Origin: Pedobacter sp. MC2016-15
GTDB lineage: Bacteria > Bacteroidota > Bacteroidia > Sphingobacteriales > Sphingobacteriaceae
Direction: 5' to 3'
DNA length: 64,000 nucleotides
Assembly (NCBI RefSeq): GCF_026239695.1
Contig: NZ_JAPIVS010000003.1
Coordinates: 434,001 to 498,000, forward strand
Shown: piece by piece, positions 17,670-26,540 of the stretch
How the letters are laid out: each line of letters starts with the position of its first letter
Position numbering within the stretch: position 1 is the first letter of the stretch
Notes under the pieces: generated by a model
Databases searched by the model: none
What the model was told of the DNA's origin: nothing
What the model saw: only the letters and a program-made list of their open reading frames with translations
Program-made: the position numbers and the translations under genes

Positions 17670-18656
17670 ATGAAGAAAATACTGAACCACTTATTTGAAA
17701 ACAAATCTTTTACCAGGTCTGAATCCCAGAGAATACTGACCTCCATCGCCAATGGTGAATTTAATACTTCGCAGATTGCAGCTTTTATCACTGCTGTAGG
17801 AATGCGCAATATTACTGTTGCCGAACTGCAGGGCTTCCGCGATGCGATGCTGGACCTTTGTATCAAGGTGAACCTCTCTGACTATGAACTGATCGACCTT
17901 TGCGGAACCGGAGGTGATGGAAAGGATACTTTTAACATTTCTACCCTGGCTTCATTTGTAGTCGCTGGTGCGGGATATCATGTGGCCAAACATGGTAACT
18001 ATGGTGTATCTTCCGGTTGTGGCTCTTCCAATGTAATGGAATACCTGGGCTACAAGTTTACAGCTGATCAGGATGAACTCAAAAGGAGTCTTGACAGAGC
18101 TGGTATCTGTTTCATCCATGCTCCGCTGTTTAATCCGGCAATGAAAATAGTGGCGCCGATCAGGAAGGACCTTGGTGTTAAAACGTTTTTCAATATGCTG
18201 GGTCCGATGGCGAATCCTGCAGAGCCTAAAAATCAGATTGTAGGTGTTTTTAGTCTTGAACTGGCCAGGCTATATGCGTATTTATACCAGGAAACAGATA
18301 AGAACTATACGATTATCCATGCTGTGGATGGCTTTGATGAGATTTCTCTTACCTGTGATGTGAAAACGTTCAGTAAAAACGGAGAAGCATTGCTTACAGT
18401 CAGTGATCTCGGTTTTGAAGCTATCGATGTCAGCGAAATTGCCGGGGGCGACACAGTGGAGTCTTCAGCTGATATATTTATGCATGTGCTCGAAGGTACC
18501 GGGACGGATTCTCAGAATAATGTGGTGTTGTGTAATGCCGCAATGGCCATCCGGACGATTAAACCGGAGCAGTCTTTTGCGGACTGTTACTACGAAGCAG
18601 AAAGTTCTCTGGTTGGTGGTGCCGCACTGAAAAGCTTTAAAAGTTTGATCGGATGA
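17670..18656 (+). CDS. trpD: Anthranilate phosphoribosyltransferase
   Basis: A 328-residue enzyme that joins anthranilate to PRPP in tryptophan synthesis. The PRPP-binding loop GTGGDGKDTFNIST and the following KHGNYGVSS are intact. The ATG at 17670 is preferred over an ATG at 17637, which lies inside the terminator hairpin. It is the first structural gene after the attenuator and overlaps trpF by four bases (ATGA), so the two are translationally coupled. No anthranilate synthase genes lie upstream. Confidence 0.96.
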   Translation: MKKILNHLFENKSFTRSESQRILTSIANGEFNTSQIAAFITAVGMRNITVAELQGFRDAMLDLCIKVNLSDYELIDLCGTGGDGKDTFNISTLASFVVAGAGYHVAKHGNYGVSSGCGSSNVMEYLGYKFTADQDELKRSLDRAGICFIHAPLFNPAMKIVAPIRKDLGVKTFFNMLGPMANPAEPKNQIVGVFSLELARLYAYLYQETDKNYTIIHAVDGFDEISLTCDVKTFSKNGEALLTVSDLGFEAIDVSEIAGGDTVESSADIFMHVLEGTGTDSQNNVVLCNAAMAIRTIKPEQSFADCYYEAESSLVGGAALKSFKSLIG

Positions 18657-19279
18657 GAGCAAAATTAAAGATCTGCGGCATGCGCGATCCTGACAATATC
18701 CTGGCAGTTGCTGCTTTGCAGCCAGATTACATGGGTTTTCTGATGTATCCGGGATCAAAGAGATTCATAGGAGATCTGGAACCGGCGATCGTTACAGGGC
18801 TTTCCGGGAACATCAAAACAACAGGCGTCTTTGTGGATGCGACACTTGAAGACGTATTGCTGGCAATTGAAAAGTATCAGCTGAAAGCGGTACAGTTACA
18901 TGGAAATGAAAGCCCGGGATATTGTACCGAACTGCGGGGGAAAGCCGAAGTGATCAAGGCTTTTGGGATCAGTGAGACATTTGATTTCAGTGTTCTTAAA
19001 GCTTATGAAAACGTTGTGGATTATTTTTTGTTTGATACACAAACCCCGGAACACGGTGGTTCCGGCAAGGGCTTTAACTGGAAGCTGCTTGAAGGCTATC
19101 AATTGCAGAAGCCTTATTTTCTGAGCGGTGGAATTGGTTTAGAGAATGTTCCGCAATTGCAGGAGATCAGCGACGACCGTTTTTATGCAATTGACGTCAA
19201 CAGCAGGTTTGAGACAGCCCCGGCGATGAAGAACATTGAAATGCTTACCGAATTTAAAAAATTATTAAGTTGCTCATAG
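18653..19279 (+). CDS. trpF: Phosphoribosylanthranilate isomerase
   Basis: A 208-residue TIM-barrel enzyme that catalyses the Amadori rearrangement of phosphoribosylanthranilate. Signatures are the N-terminal [12 protein letters not shown] with the catalytic Cys, [30 protein letters not shown] with the catalytic Asp, and the phosphate-binding [10 protein letters not shown]. It follows trpD directly; trpC, which usually lies between them in trpDCFBA orders, is absent. Confidence 0.95.
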   Translation: MRAKLKICGMRDPDNILAVAALQPDYMGFLMYPGSKRFIGDLEPAIVTGLSGNIKTTGVFVDATLEDVLLAIEKYQLKAVQLHGNESPGYCTELRGKAEVIKAFGISETFDFSVLKAYENVVDYFLFDTQTPEHGGSGKGFNWKLLEGYQLQKPYFLSGGIGLENVPQLQEISDDRFYAIDVNSRFETAPAMKNIEMLTEFKKLLSCS

Positions 19280-19307
19280 CTATGGCAGCGGATTAAATGA
19301 TATCATT

Positions 19308-20489
19308 ATGAACTATTTTGTAAACGAAAAAGGCTACTACGGAGATTTTGGGGGCGCTTACATCCCTGAAATGCTTTATCCGAATGTTGAAGAACTGAGA
19401 CAAAACTATCTCAACATTATCAATGATGCAGATTTTCAAAAGGAATTTCGTGCCCTGCTGAAAGATTATGTCGGCCGCCCTTCACCGCTTTACCTTGCAA
19501 AGCGCTTATCAAAAAAATATAATGCCAATATCTTCCTGAAAAGGGAAGACCTTAACCATACCGGTGCCCATAAGATCAATAATACTATCGGACAGATTTT
19601 GCTGGCTGAGAAATTGGGCAAGAAGAGAATTATCGCAGAAACGGGTGCGGGGCAACATGGTGTGGCTACAGCTACAGTATGTGCACTGCGCGGACTGGAG
19701 TGTGTAATTTATATGGGAGAGGTGGATATCAAACGCCAGGCACCAAATGTTGCAAGGATGAAAATGCTGGGTGCCACGGTGATTTCTGCGGTCTCTGGAA
19801 GCAAGACGCTGAAGGATGCGACAAATGAGGCCATGCGCGACTGGATCAACAATCCGGTAGATACACATTATATCATTGGTTCAGTGGTTGGTCCACATCC
19901 ATACCCTGATATGGTTGCTATTTTTCAGTCGGTAATCTCCGAAGAAACAAAAAAGCAGCTGCTGGAACAAACCGGCAGCGATCAGCCTGATTACGTACTG
20001 GCCTGCGTTGGCGGTGGTAGTAATGCAATGGGGATGTTTTATCACTTTATCGAAGATGAAAAGGTGAAGCTGATAGCCATTGAAGCCGCAGGTAAAGGGG
20101 TGAGCAGTGGTTTTTCTGCTGCAACAACATACCTGGGCAAGGAAGGTGTTTTACACGGAAGCAGAAGTATCCTGATGCAGACCGCGGATGGTCAGGTGGT
20201 AGAACCTCATTCGGTTTCTGCCGGACTGGATTACCCTGGTATTGGCCCACAGCATGCACATTTGTTCAAAACGACCAGAGCGGAATATGTTTCGATCACA
20301 GATGAAGAATCTCTGGACGCGGGCCTGTTGCTTACCAAACTTGAAGGCATCATTCCTGCCATTGAGAGTGCTCATGCACTCGCACATCTGGAGAAAATGA
20401 AATTTACAGGAAACGAGAATGTAGTAGTTTGCCTGTCGGGAAGGGGAGATAAGGATATGGAAACATACATGAACCATTTCGGACTTTAA
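19308..20489 (+). CDS. trpB: Tryptophan synthase beta subunit
   Basis: A 393-residue pyridoxal-phosphate enzyme that condenses indole with serine. The cofactor Lys89 lies in HTGAHKINN, and the phosphate-binding loop is GGGSNAMG. It is the major TrpB1 type with [10 protein letters not shown] and the typical length. It works with TrpA, encoded 29 bases downstream, in an alpha2-beta2 complex with an indole channel. Confidence 0.97.
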   Translation: MNYFVNEKGYYGDFGGAYIPEMLYPNVEELRQNYLNIINDADFQKEFRALLKDYVGRPSPLYLAKRLSKKYNANIFLKREDLNHTGAHKINNTIGQILLAEKLGKKRIIAETGAGQHGVATATVCALRGLECVIYMGEVDIKRQAPNVARMKMLGATVISAVSGSKTLKDATNEAMRDWINNPVDTHYIIGSVVGPHPYPDMVAIFQSVISEETKKQLLEQTGSDQPDYVLACVGGGSNAMGMFYHFIEDEKVKLIAIEAAGKGVSSGFSAATTYLGKEGVLHGSRSILMQTADGQVVEPHSVSAGLDYPGIGPQHAHLFKTTRAEYVSITDEESLDAGLLLTKLEGIIPAIESAHALAHLEKMKFTGNENVVVCLSGRGDKDMETYMNHFGL

Positions 20490-20518
20490 GAGGGGCAACT
20501 TTATTATACTAACATCAA

Positions 20519-21286
20519 ATGAACAGAATTAACCAGTTATTTAAAGAGAAAAAAAATAATATACTTTCCATCTACTATACTGCAGGTTATCCTGGTTTAG
20601 GGGATACCATTGCCATTGCCGAAGCTTTGCAGGAAGCAGGTGCAGATATGCTGGAAATAGGTTTCCCTTACTCAGACCCTGTTGCTGATGGTCCTGTCAT
20701 TCAGGCCAGCAGTAAGCAGTCGCTTGACAGCGGGATGGACCTCAATCTTTTATTCGAACAGCTGAAGGACCTGCGTAAGAAGGTAAGTATTCCTGTCTTA
20801 CTGATGGGATATGTAAATCCTGTATTGCAGTATGGAGTTGAAAATTTCTGTAAAGCATGTGTGGAAGTAGGCGTTGACGGCTGTATTGTACCAGATCTGC
20901 CAATGTACGAGTATGAAGAGTTATATAAAGATGTGTTTTTGGATAACGATCTTTGTAATATATTTCTCGTGACGCCACAAACTTCTGAAGAGCGTATCAG
21001 GAAAATAGATGCCCTGAGCAATGGATTCATTTACCTGCTTTCCTCTTCGGCTACTACGGGTAAAAACTTGGATGTTTCGGATGCTACGACAACCTATTTT
21101 TCCAGGATTGCCGCTATGGAGCTGAGTAATCCTACGATGATCGGTTTTGGGATCAGCAGTAAGGAAACTTTTGATAAGGCCTGTAAATATGCCAATGGAG
21201 GAATCATCGGTACTGCCTTTGTAAAGGCGATTGCTGAGGGCAATCTTAAGGAGAGCATTGATGGGTTTATGAAAAACTTCAGATAA
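20519..21286 (+). CDS. trpA: Tryptophan synthase alpha subunit
   Basis: A 255-residue TIM-barrel protein that cleaves indole-3-glycerol phosphate to indole. The catalytic Glu46 and Asp57 lie in the conserved LEIGFPYSDPVADGPVIQ segment. The phosphate-binding loop is GFGISSKETF and GTAFVKAI. It is the last gene of the operon, followed by a 19-base-pair inverted repeat. Confidence 0.97.
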   Translation: MNRINQLFKEKKNNILSIYYTAGYPGLGDTIAIAEALQEAGADMLEIGFPYSDPVADGPVIQASSKQSLDSGMDLNLLFEQLKDLRKKVSIPVLLMGYVNPVLQYGVENFCKACVEVGVDGCIVPDLPMYEYEELYKDVFLDNDLCNIFLVTPQTSEERIRKIDALSNGFIYLLSSSATTGKNLDVSDATTTYFSRIAAMELSNPTMIGFGISSKETFDKACKYANGGIIGTAFVKAIAEGNLKESIDGFMKNFR

Positions 21287-21301
21287 TTGATGGGAAAAAT
21301 T

Positions 21302-21368
21302 AAATAGCCTGATAACGGCTGCATTAGTTTGCTACGCAAAAGAACGTCAAGCCGTTATCAGGCTATTT
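21302..21368. terminator. Long inverted repeat between trpA and the Sua5-type gene
   Basis: A perfect 19-base-pair stem (21302-21320 with 21350-21368) around a 29-base loop. The loop holds a smaller hairpin, TTTGC-TAC-GCAAA. A T-rich stretch (TTTTCATTTTTT) follows on plus. It separates two convergent genes and can serve both as a 3' end. Confidence 0.65.
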
Positions 21369-21377
21369 TCATTTTTT

Positions 21378-21998
21378 CTAGAGGTAATTCTCCAGTATAC
21401 CCTTTCCTTCACGGATAATCTCAAAGTCGCCCATGGTGCAGTCTACTACGGTTGAAGGCTCGTTTCCTCCATAACCGCCGTCAATTACAAGGTCTACAAG
21501 ATCTTCGTATTTCTCATGGATCAGCTCCGGATCTGTTGAATATTCTATCAGTTCGTCATCATCCTTGATGGAGGTAGACAAGATCGGATTTCCCAAAGCT
21601 TTTACAATTTCGCGTGCAATGTCATTATCGGGTACCCTGATGCCGACGGTTTTCTTGTTGGAGCTGAGCAGCTTCGGAACGTTGTTGTTTGCGTTAAAGA
21701 TAAAGGTAAATGGCCCGGGTAATGCCTTTTTCAAGAGGCGGAACACAGTGGTATCGATCGGTTTTACAAAATCTGAAATATGGCTCAGGTCTGAACAGAT
21801 AAAAGAGAAATTTGCTTTTTCAGGTTTGATTCCCCTGATCTGGCAAATCTTTTCTATAGCCCTTTGATTGGTAATATCGCATCCTAATCCGTAAACGGTA
21901 TCTGTAGGATAAATGATAATTCCTCCTTTTTTAAGTACCTCGACTACCTGTTCGATGGCCTTGGGATTAGGATTCTCCGGATATATTTTGATAAGCAT
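21378..21998 (-). CDS. L-threonylcarbamoyladenylate synthase (Sua5/YciO/YrdC family)
   Basis: A 206-residue YrdC-fold protein, expected to make threonylcarbamoyl-AMP for the t6A37 modification of ANN-reading tRNAs. The N-terminus has the [19 protein letters not shown] motif and KP...FSFICSDL, and the middle has the [20 protein letters not shown] substrate strand (here [16 protein letters not shown]). It lacks the C-terminal Sua5 domain. The ATG at 21998 is chosen; a start at 22049 would place 17 atypical residues before it. A TAAATTTG box (22009-22002) ends three bases before this ATG. It could also be the YciO paralogue. Confidence 0.85.
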   Translation of the reverse strand: MLIKIYPENPNPKAIEQVVEVLKKGGIIIYPTDTVYGLGCDITNQRAIEKICQIRGIKPEKANFSFICSDLSHISDFVKPIDTTVFRLLKKALPGPFTFIFNANNNVPKLLSSNKKTVGIRVPDNDIAREIVKALGNPILSTSIKDDDELIEYSTDPELIHEKYEDLVDLVIDGGYGGNEPSTVVDCTMGDFEIIREGKGILENYL

Positions 21999-22001
21999 GT
22001 G

Positions 22002-22009
22002 CAAATTTA
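22002..22009 (-). promoter_or_regulatory. -7 box just upstream of the Sua5-type gene
   Basis: TAAATTTG on minus, three bases before the chosen ATG. It matches TAnnTTTG. No -33 element is clear. Confidence 0.4.
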
Positions 22010-22049
22010 CTAAAAAACTATCGTGTATTCTTCCGGGATGGCAAGACAT

Positions 22050-22081
22050 AAAAAAAGCTCCCCGGAGAGGGAGCTTTTTTT
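22050..22081. terminator. Terminator of asnS (bidirectional form)
   Basis: A perfect 13-base-pair stem (22050-22062 with 22069-22081) with seven A at one end and seven T at the other. On minus it stops asnS transcription 13 bases after the stop codon. Confidence 0.88.
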
Positions 22082-22093
22082 ATATTCTGTATT

Positions 22094-23542
22094 TTAGAAT
22101 TCAGCATTTTTAGGGTAGCGCGGAAATGCGATTACATCTCTGATATTGGTCATACCAGTTACGAAAAGCACCAGTCGCTCGAAACCCAGTCCGAAGCCCG
22201 CATGTGGCGCAGAACCGAATTTCCTGGTATCAAGGTACCACCACAGTTCTTCCTGCGGGATGTTCAGCTCTTGCATACGCTGCGTCAGTTTATCCAGACG
22301 TTCCTCACGCTGAGAACCACCGATCATTTCACCTATACCAGGGAAAAGGATGTCCATGGCAGCAACGGTTTTCCTTCCTTCAGCATCAGGTTCATTCTGG
22401 CGCATGTAGAAAGATTTGATATCTGCGGGATAATCCGTTAAGATTACCGGTTTCTTAAAATGCTTCTCTACCAGGAAACGCTCATGCTCAGATTGCAGAT
22501 CCGCTCCCCATTCATTAATGAGGTATTTGAATTGCTTTTTCTGATTTGGTTTTGATGACCTTAATATCGCGATCGCTTCAGTATAAGTAAGACGCTGGAA
22601 TTCATTGTTAAGGCAGAAATTCAACTTTTCTATTAATGAAAGCTCTGAACGTTCGTTCTGAGGTTTTGTTTTTTCATCTTCCAGCAGGCGGCTGTTTAAA
22701 AATTCTATCTCTTCTTTACAGTTCTCCAGGGCATAGCTGATTACATATTTCATCATGTCCTCAGCCAGTTGCATATTGTCCTCCAGGTCTGCAAAAGCAA
22801 CCTCAGGTTCAATCATCCAGAATTCTGCAAGGTGACGCGTAGTGTTGGAGTTCTCTGCACGGAAGGTAGGACCGAAGGTGTAAATCTGTCCGAATGCCAT
22901 TGCTGCGAGTTCACCTTCCAGCTGTCCTGAAACAGTGAGGTTTGTAGCACGACCAAAAAAGTCTTCAGAGAAGTCTATCTTCCCATCTTCAGTTCTTGGC
23001 GTGTTATCGAAATCCAGTGTCGTTACCTTAAACATCTCGCCGGCGCCTTCAGCATCAGAAGCTGTAATCACTGGAGTGTGCATGTATACAAAACCTCTTT
23101 CATTGTAAAATTGGTGTATAGCAAATGAAAGCGCATGGCGCACTTTAAAAACGGCATTAAAGGTATTGGTGCGGAAACGCAGGTGTGCAATCTCCCTGAG
23201 GAATTCCAGGCTGTGTTTCTTTGGTTGTAAAGGGAATTTTTCCGGATCACTATCGCCAAGGATTTCTATCGTGGTGGCTTTCACCTCTACTTTTTGTCCT
23301 TTACCCAGAGATTCAATAAGTGTGCCTGTAACAGCGATTGCAGCTCCGGTAGTAATTCTTTTTAATAAATCTTCTGCAGTATTTGCAAAATCCACCACGA
23401 TCTGGATATTACCCATACATGATCCATCATTGATGGCAATAAACTGATTGTTGCGGAAGGTTCTTACCCAACCCATTACGGTTACATCTCTGTTAAAATC
23501 CGTTGTTTCTAACAGGCTTTTTACTTTTTCTCTTTTAATCAT
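22094..23542 (-). CDS. asnS: Asparaginyl-tRNA synthetase
   Basis: A 482-residue class IIb aminoacyl-tRNA synthetase that charges tRNA-Asn. The N-terminal OB-fold anticodon-binding domain includes [13 protein letters not shown]. The class II motif 2 is seen in [21 protein letters not shown], and motif 3 in [16 protein letters not shown] followed by [12 protein letters not shown]. The asparagine enzyme is distinguished from the aspartyl one by this last segment and overall length. A minus-strand TATTTTTG box (23569-23562) lies 19 bases upstream of the ATG. Confidence 0.97.
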   Translation of the reverse strand: MIKREKVKSLLETTDFNRDVTVMGWVRTFRNNQFIAINDGSCMGNIQIVVDFANTAEDLLKRITTGAAIAVTGTLIESLGKGQKVEVKATTIEILGDSDPEKFPLQPKKHSLEFLREIAHLRFRTNTFNAVFKVRHALSFAIHQFYNERGFVYMHTPVITASDAEGAGEMFKVTTLDFDNTPRTEDGKIDFSEDFFGRATNLTVSGQLEGELAAMAFGQIYTFGPTFRAENSNTTRHLAEFWMIEPEVAFADLEDNMQLAEDMMKYVISYALENCKEEIEFLNSRLLEDEKTKPQNERSELSLIEKLNFCLNNEFQRLTYTEAIAILRSSKPNQKKQFKYLINEWGADLQSEHERFLVEKHFKKPVILTDYPADIKSFYMRQNEPDAEGRKTVAAMDILFPGIGEMIGGSQREERLDKLTQRMQELNIPQEELWWYLDTRKFGSAPHAGFGLGFERLVLFVTGMTNIRDVIAFPRYPKNAEF

Positions 23543-23877
23543 GATTTTCTTGTGGAGCGCTCAAAAATAAGGATTTCCATTTAGAAATTATACTGAGATC
23601 GCGGGGAAGTTTCATGTCTGTATTATTTAGTTAAAATTGGTAATTGGAATGAATTATAGAAGATTTTTTTAAAAATTGCAGGTGTTTGTCGTTTTATTAA
23701 TGATAATTCGGTATTATTTTTATAATTAACGCAGCTTTTATGGTTGTTTTGCTAATTTATATGGAACATTTTGGTGATTTTAATTAGATAAAACTATTGA
23801 TATGTGTTATTTATCTATATAAATAGATGTTTTGTTGTTGTATTTTGATTTTTATGATGAAAAAAACAAAATATATG

Positions 23878-23907
23878 TTGCATTTGTTTAGAAAAGTCGT
23901 ATGTTTG
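23878..23907 (+). promoter_or_regulatory. Promoter of a candidate small RNA
   Basis: TTG (23878-23880), exactly 19 bases, then TATGTTTG (23900-23907): a full match to the Bacteroidota consensus. No ORF follows. Confidence 0.7.
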
Positions 23908-23913
23908 TATTGC

Positions 23914-23973
23914 TCGTTTAATTTATATTTGGTTTAAAAAATCCTCCGACTGAAAAGTTGGAGGATTTTTTTG
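23914..23973 (+). ncRNA. Candidate small RNA of about 60 nucleotides
   Basis: Starts a few bases after a consensus promoter and ends in a perfect 16-base-pair hairpin (23936-23951 with 23956-23971) capped by a GAAA tetraloop and followed by T. The single-stranded 5' part is only about 20 nucleotides. No start codon gives a meaningful peptide. The family is unknown; a stand-alone regulator RNA is inferred only from promoter plus terminator. Confidence 0.5.
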
Positions 23974-24004
23974 TTTACAGGGAATTTTTACAAAATGTAA
24001 TGGC

Positions 24005-24039
24005 AAAAAAAAATGCCAATTGAATGAACAACTGGCATT
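24005..24039 (-). terminator. Terminator of sucC
   Basis: An 11-base stem with one mismatch (24012-24022 with 24029-24039). On minus it is followed by nine T (complement of 24005-24013). It lies 36 bases after the sucC stop. Confidence 0.8.
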
Positions 24040-24074
24040 GTATAATATAATAGGTATTATGCCTTAGTCAGGAA

Positions 24075-25265
24075 CTAAGCTAAAACTTCAGTAACCAGGG
24101 CAGCTGCATCTTTCAATGCGATTGCAGAGTATACTTTAAGTCCTGATTCATCAATTAATTTTTTAGCTTCTTCAGCATTTGTACCTTGTAAACGGCAGAT
24201 AATTGGAACAGGGATATCACCAATTTCATTGTAAGCATCAATTACACCTTGTGCAACACGGTCACAACGAACGATACCACCAAAAATGTTAATCAGGATA
24301 GCTTTAACATTCGGATCTTTAAGGATAATGTTAAAACCAGCTTTAACCGTTTGTGCATTTGCAGTACCACCTACATCAAGGAAGTTAGCAGGCTCACCAC
24401 CGGCAATTTTAATGATATCCATTGTAGCCATTGCTAAACCAGCACCATTAACCATACAGCCAACGTTTCCGTCAAGCTTTACATAGTTAAGGTTAGATTC
24501 ACTTGCTTCAACATCTGTAGGATCTTCTTCCAGTTTATCACGCATTGCTGCATAATCAGCATGACGGAATAAAGCATTTTCATCTAAATCAACTTTAGCA
24601 TCAACAGCAATGATTTTATCGTCTGAAGTTTTCAAAACAGGGTTGATTTCAAACATGGCAGAATCAGTGTTGTCATAAGCTTTGTATAAAGCGGTAACAA
24701 ATTTCACCATTTCTTTGAATGCAGCGCCGCTTAAACCAAGGTTGAAAGCGATTTTACGCGCCTGGAAACCTTGAAGACCAACTTTAGGGTCAACTTCTTC
24801 TTTAAAAATCAAATGAGGAGTATGCTCAGCTACTTCTTCGATATCCATACCGCCTTCAGTAGAATACATAATGATGTTTCTTCCTGCAGCGCGGTTTAAT
24901 AAAACGCTCACATAGAATTCTTTTGTTTCAGAAGCACCTGGATAGTAAACATCCTGGGCTACCAGAATTTTATTTACTTTTTTACCTTCAGCTCCGGTTT
25001 GAGGAGTAACCAGTTGCATACCTAAAATGTCGGTAGCTCTTTGTTTAACCTCGTCCAGGTTTTTGGCTAATTTAACACCACCACCTTTTCCCCGGCCACC
25101 GGCATGGATTTGTGCTTTAATCACTACCCAGTCAGAGTTATAGTCTGCTTTCATCTTTTTAGCAGCTTCAACAGCCTGCTCAACAGTTTCGGCTACTATG
25201 CCCTCTTGTACGGCAACACCAAAACTTTTAAGTATTTCTTTACCTTGATATTCGTGTATATTCAT
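24075..25265 (-). CDS. sucC: Succinate-CoA ligase, ADP-forming, beta subunit
   Basis: A 396-residue ATP-grasp enzyme of the TCA cycle, converting succinyl-CoA and ADP to succinate, CoA and ATP together with SucD. Signatures are the N-terminal MNIHEYQGKEILKSFGV, the nucleotide loop HAGGRGKGGGVK, GNVGCMVNGAGLAMATMD near the CoA side, and INIFGGIVRCD. The ATG at 25265 matches the conserved family start; seven extra residues precede it if 25286 is used. sucD is not adjacent. A TAGATTTG box lies 18 bases upstream (25291-25284, minus). Confidence 0.96.
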   Translation of the reverse strand: MNIHEYQGKEILKSFGVAVQEGIVAETVEQAVEAAKKMKADYNSDWVVIKAQIHAGGRGKGGGVKLAKNLDEVKQRATDILGMQLVTPQTGAEGKKVNKILVAQDVYYPGASETKEFYVSVLLNRAAGRNIIMYSTEGGMDIEEVAEHTPHLIFKEEVDPKVGLQGFQARKIAFNLGLSGAAFKEMVKFVTALYKAYDNTDSAMFEINPVLKTSDDKIIAVDAKVDLDENALFRHADYAAMRDKLEEDPTDVEASESNLNYVKLDGNVGCMVNGAGLAMATMDIIKIAGGEPANFLDVGGTANAQTVKAGFNIILKDPNVKAILINIFGGIVRCDRVAQGVIDAYNEIGDIPVPIICRLQGTNAEEAKKLIDESGLKVYSAIALKDAAALVTEVLA

Positions 25266-25385
25266 TAGCTGAAAAATTTGATCCAAATCTACAATTTCAG
25301 ATTGGTTTTAAAAACTTATTCTGGCTTTTATCCCGCATTAAAAGGTGTAATATTAACGTTATCTACATTTAATCTCAACTTTTTG

Positions 25386-25393
25386 TAAGTTTG
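25386..25393 (+). promoter_or_regulatory. -7 box just upstream of the LolD-like gene
   Basis: TAAGTTTG matches TAnnTTTG and ends four bases before the ATG at 25398. The -33 element is not clear. Confidence 0.4.
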
Positions 25394-25397
25394 CTAG

Positions 25398-26048
25398 ATG
25401 CTAAAAGCCACAGGTATTAAAAAAGCTTACGGGAATCTTCCCATCCTCAAAGGTGTAGATTTTGAGGTCAGTAAGGGAGAGATTGTAAGTATCATAGGCG
25501 CTTCCGGTGCCGGCAAGAGTACGCTATTGCATATCCTGGGCACGCTGGATAAGCCTGATGAGGGTACTGTGGAATTGAACGGCACCAAAGTAAATAAGTT
25601 GTCAGGCGGACTGCTGAGTATTTTCAGAAATGAAAATATCGGTTTTGTATTTCAGTTTCATCACCTTCTTCCCGAGTTTACAGCCCTGGAAAATATTTGC
25701 ATACCAGCTTTTATTGCTAAAAAAAGCAAAAAACATGCAGAGACACGTGCACTCGAACTGATGGATCTGCTCGGTTTAAAAGACCGTTCGTCACATAAGC
25801 CCAATGAACTTTCCGGAGGGGAACAGCAGCGTATTGCCGTGGCAAGGGCACTCATCAATGAACCCTCTATTATTCTGGCAGATGAGCCCTCTGGTAACCT
25901 CGATTCTGCGAACGCACAATCGTTGCACCAGTTTTTTATCACACTGCGGGATAATTTTAAGCAGACTTTTGTAATCGTTACCCATAATGAAGACCTTGCC
26001 GAAATCAGCGACAGGGTAGTTACCATGAAAGATGGTCTAATCGTATAA
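25398..26048 (+). CDS. ABC transporter ATP-binding protein (LolD-like)
   Basis: A 216-residue ATPase of the LolD/MacB/FtsE class. Walker A is GASGAGKST (near residues 35-43), the signature is LSGGEQQR, Walker B is [12 protein letters not shown], and the H-loop is VIVTHNEDL. LolD-type ATPases normally drive lipoprotein release or export through a membrane subunit of the LolC/E or MacB kind. No permease gene is adjacent; instead two small cytoplasmic proteins follow after three bases. The partner is therefore probably encoded elsewhere. Confidence 0.88.
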   Translation: MLKATGIKKAYGNLPILKGVDFEVSKGEIVSIIGASGAGKSTLLHILGTLDKPDEGTVELNGTKVNKLSGGLLSIFRNENIGFVFQFHHLLPEFTALENICIPAFIAKKSKKHAETRALELMDLLGLKDRSSHKPNELSGGEQQRIAVARALINEPSIILADEPSGNLDSANAQSLHQFFITLRDNFKQTFVIVTHNEDLAEISDRVVTMKDGLIV

Positions 26049-26051
26049 AAT

Positions 26052-26540
26052 TTGAAGACACTAATCACCGGGGGGAAATCTTCCCAGGCACTAAAATTAT
26101 TAAAAGCATTCAGCGGAGATCAGGTTCTGCTGGCCGATTACGGCGAAGCGCCTTCATTCTCATCCGCGCAATACCAGTTTGTAAGTCTTGGTGAAAGAAA
26201 TGAAGAAATCACAGCCCACAATTTGCTCAGCGCATGCCTGGATCAGAATGCAGAGCGTCTTTTGCCACTTCATGCTTTTGAGCTGGAGGCGGTAGTAAAA
26301 TCGGCGGTCCTTTTTGAAGAATTTAATATTCATGTGCTTTTGCCGGACCTGCTTACCTTCGGGAAGTATCCGTTAACAGGCGCTGCTAATATGCAGAACT
26401 GGGCGGTATACGATAGGGGTGAACTGATTTATACTTCAGCGCCTGCCATCGCACATGATCATGCCGGAGAATTGAACGGCGTATTCTATATTGAAGAAAC
26501 ACCTGAAGGTCTAAAATATACCCTATTTACAATTTCATAA
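26052..26540 (+). CDS. Unknown protein, possibly a pre-ATP-grasp remnant
   Basis: A 162-residue protein read from a TTG start (LITGGKSSQALKLLKAF...). The first half resembles the Rossmann-like pre-ATP-grasp domain of carbamoyl-phosphate-synthase-type ligases: a glycine-containing loop after strand 1, VLLADYG after strand 2, and a segment FVSLGERNEEITAHNLLSAC. The ATP-grasp catalytic part is absent. The assignment is tentative. It lies three bases after the LolD-like gene and overlaps the next start by one base (TAATG), so it is translationally coupled. Confidence 0.6.
   Translation: MKTLITGGKSSQALKLLKAFSGDQVLLADYGEAPSFSSAQYQFVSLGERNEEITAHNLLSACLDQNAERLLPLHAFELEAVVKSAVLFEEFNIHVLLPDLLTFGKYPLTGAANMQNWAVYDRGELIYTSAPAIAHDHAGELNGVFYIEETPEGLKYTLFTIS

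Larger units (their letters stand above)
23543..24074. other. AT-rich 532-base intergenic region between asnS and sucC
   Basis: No protein-coding gene is visible. It contains the asnS promoter box (23562-23569, minus), a complete plus-strand promoter and short terminator-ended transcript (23878-23973), and the sucC terminator (24005-24039). The stretch 23580-23877 is very AT-rich and I see nothing further in it. Confidence 0.6.
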
